Below, one piece after another: positions 63,213 through 64,000 of a stretch of 64,000 bases of DNA. Location of the stretch: assembly GCA_016709005.1 (NCBI GenBank), contig JADJEU010000007.1, positions 124,001 to 188,000 on the forward strand, in the 5' to 3' direction. A program made the position numbers and the translations under genes. The notes beneath the pieces were generated by a model that was not told where the DNA came from, made no database searches, and was given only the letters and a program-made list of their open reading frames with translations. Every line of letters begins with the position of its first letter. Positions within the stretch are counted from its first letter, which is position 1. The DNA is from Crocinitomicaceae bacterium. GTDB lineage: Bacteria > Bacteroidota > Bacteroidia > Flavobacteriales_D > Crocinitomicaceae.

Positions 63213-64000
63213 TTATTGTGTGTATTCCGGAAATTTAATTTTAAAGTAAGAATAAGTATACTCTGAAAAGCTGGTGTGCTGCTTGTTCATGACGGTACTC
63301 GATTTTATTAAATCGCCCTCATAGGAGTACCAGGTATTTGAAAAATATCTGCCAAACGAGAAGTTGACTTTTTGCCAGTTGTTTGTTGAGATTGTAAATG
63401 CTTTCAGAGGAGTATTGTACTTCCCCTTTTTATCGAATGTGAGGTATGGTTCGCCGCCATCTTTAAAAATGTAGTTTGCGAACGAAGACGTTCCTCTGCG
63501 TCAAAACTTTCTATTAGAACAAGTATGGAATCTTGTTCATAAACTCGTTTTGTTTTTTACTAAATCACCTTTACGATTAAACTCTTGTTTCCACACCACT
63601 CTGTTTCCTTTTGAATCATATTCTTCCTTGATGCAGATGGTCGTGCTGTCTTTCTGCTTAACACCAAGCAGTTCACCTTCAGGTTTGCAATCATATGACC
63701 AGGTATATTTTAATTTTGACTTGAAAAAATAGCGAATGGTTTGCAGCGACCCATCTTCATAATATTCATAGTCCAATCGCTTGTAAGGCGACAAGGAATC
63801 TTTTTCCCAAATAGTAACTGCAAGCATTTTTCCGTCTTCACGTTTAAACTCTTCACGTCCAATAAAATCTCCTTTGGCATTGTATCCGCGACTTCTTTTT
63901 AACAAGCCAGAAGCGTCATACTCAACGCTGCTCCAGCTTTGTTTTTTACCGTATCTGTATTTATAAAAAACGGGACGCTGTTTGGAGTCGTAGGTGTATG
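63213..64000 (-). pseudogene. YD-repeat-like protein, interrupted by two frameshifts and cut by the window edge
   Basis: From the right edge the frame reads TYDSKQRPVFYKYRYGKKQ...EYDASGLLKRSRGYNAKGDFIG and continues with YEYYEDGSLQTIRYF and EEYDSKGNRVVWKQEF, repeats like those of YD/MORN-type Bacteroidota proteins. It stops at 63537, but the next frame continues RVYEQDSILVLIESFDAEERL, and a third continues FANYIFKDGGEPYLTFDKKGKYNTPL to a TAA at 63213-63215. The first shift fits one extra A in the run at 63553-63558, the second one missing base near 63480-63492. The N-terminus and true start are beyond the window. Confidence 0.75.

Overview
The window is a chromosomal stretch from a member of the Bacteroidota, most likely a Flavobacteriales-type bacterium. 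The evidence is PorP/SprF-family type IX secretion (T9SS) proteins, T9SS type A and type B C-terminal sorting domains, SprB-type repeats, a CarboxypepD_reg TonB-dependent receptor, promoters of the Bacteroidota TTG / TAnnTTTG type, and Bacteroidota families such as DUF2723, DUF3127, DUF2490 and DUF4468. The genus assignment is open. No phage, insertion sequence or CRISPR array was seen.

Layout. 0-5 kb: the tail of an unidentified gene, then a leftward thyA-folA-topB-barrel gene cluster. 5.3-12.6 kb: a very compact leftward four-gene signalling operon, made of a YfiR-like periplasmic protein, a secreted TPR protein, a HAMP-SpoIIE phosphatase and a beta-propeller/adenylate-cyclase/HD protein. 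12.6-16.5 kb: ferritin, RNase R, a DUF2490 protein and a lipoprotein. 16.8-20.3 kb: a CotH-kinase T9SS cargo followed at once by a PorP/SprF protein. 20.4-26.7 kb: a TPR-SpoIIE phosphatase, small proteins, a bare T9SS sorting domain with a signal peptide, and an S9 peptidase. 26.7-41.5 kb: the surface locus, with a TonB-dependent receptor, a 3005-residue adhesin with about 31 SprB-type repeats, a second sorting-domain protein, and a PorP/SprF partner behind each of the two cargo genes. 41.7-45.3 kb: a Cache-HAMP-SpoIIE phosphatase divergent from a STAS-like protein plus a HisKA_2 histidine kinase. 45.3-49.4 kb: metabolic and unknown genes. 49.4-52.6 kb: an ECF sigma factor, its probable anti-sigma factor, a TonB-C-like protein and a barrel protein. 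Three copies of one promoter motif (TGTAAC-N16/17-CGTC) predict that the sigma factor controls this locus. 53-57.7 kb: a DUF2723 membrane glycosyltransferase-like protein and a polysaccharide deacetylase. 57.8-58.2 kb: tRNA-Gln with promoter, terminators and a duplicated 3' end. 58.3-64 kb: a type A T9SS cargo and small or unknown genes, several interrupted by single-base frameshifts.

Two themes dominate. First, T9SS surface display: three type B cargo genes are each followed by their own PorP/SprF gene, and one sorting-domain protein has no passenger. Second, envelope sensing: three different sensor architectures (HAMP four-helix type, periplasmic TPR, Cache-HAMP) end in nearly the same SpoIIE/PP2C phosphatase domain. 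One of them sits in an operon with a YfiR-like protein and a cyclase-HD fusion. That operon is the best candidate here for an undescribed signalling system. Five apparent single-base indels were found, all between 53.6 and 63.6 kb, so the right end of the window should be checked for assembly errors before any gene there is called dead.
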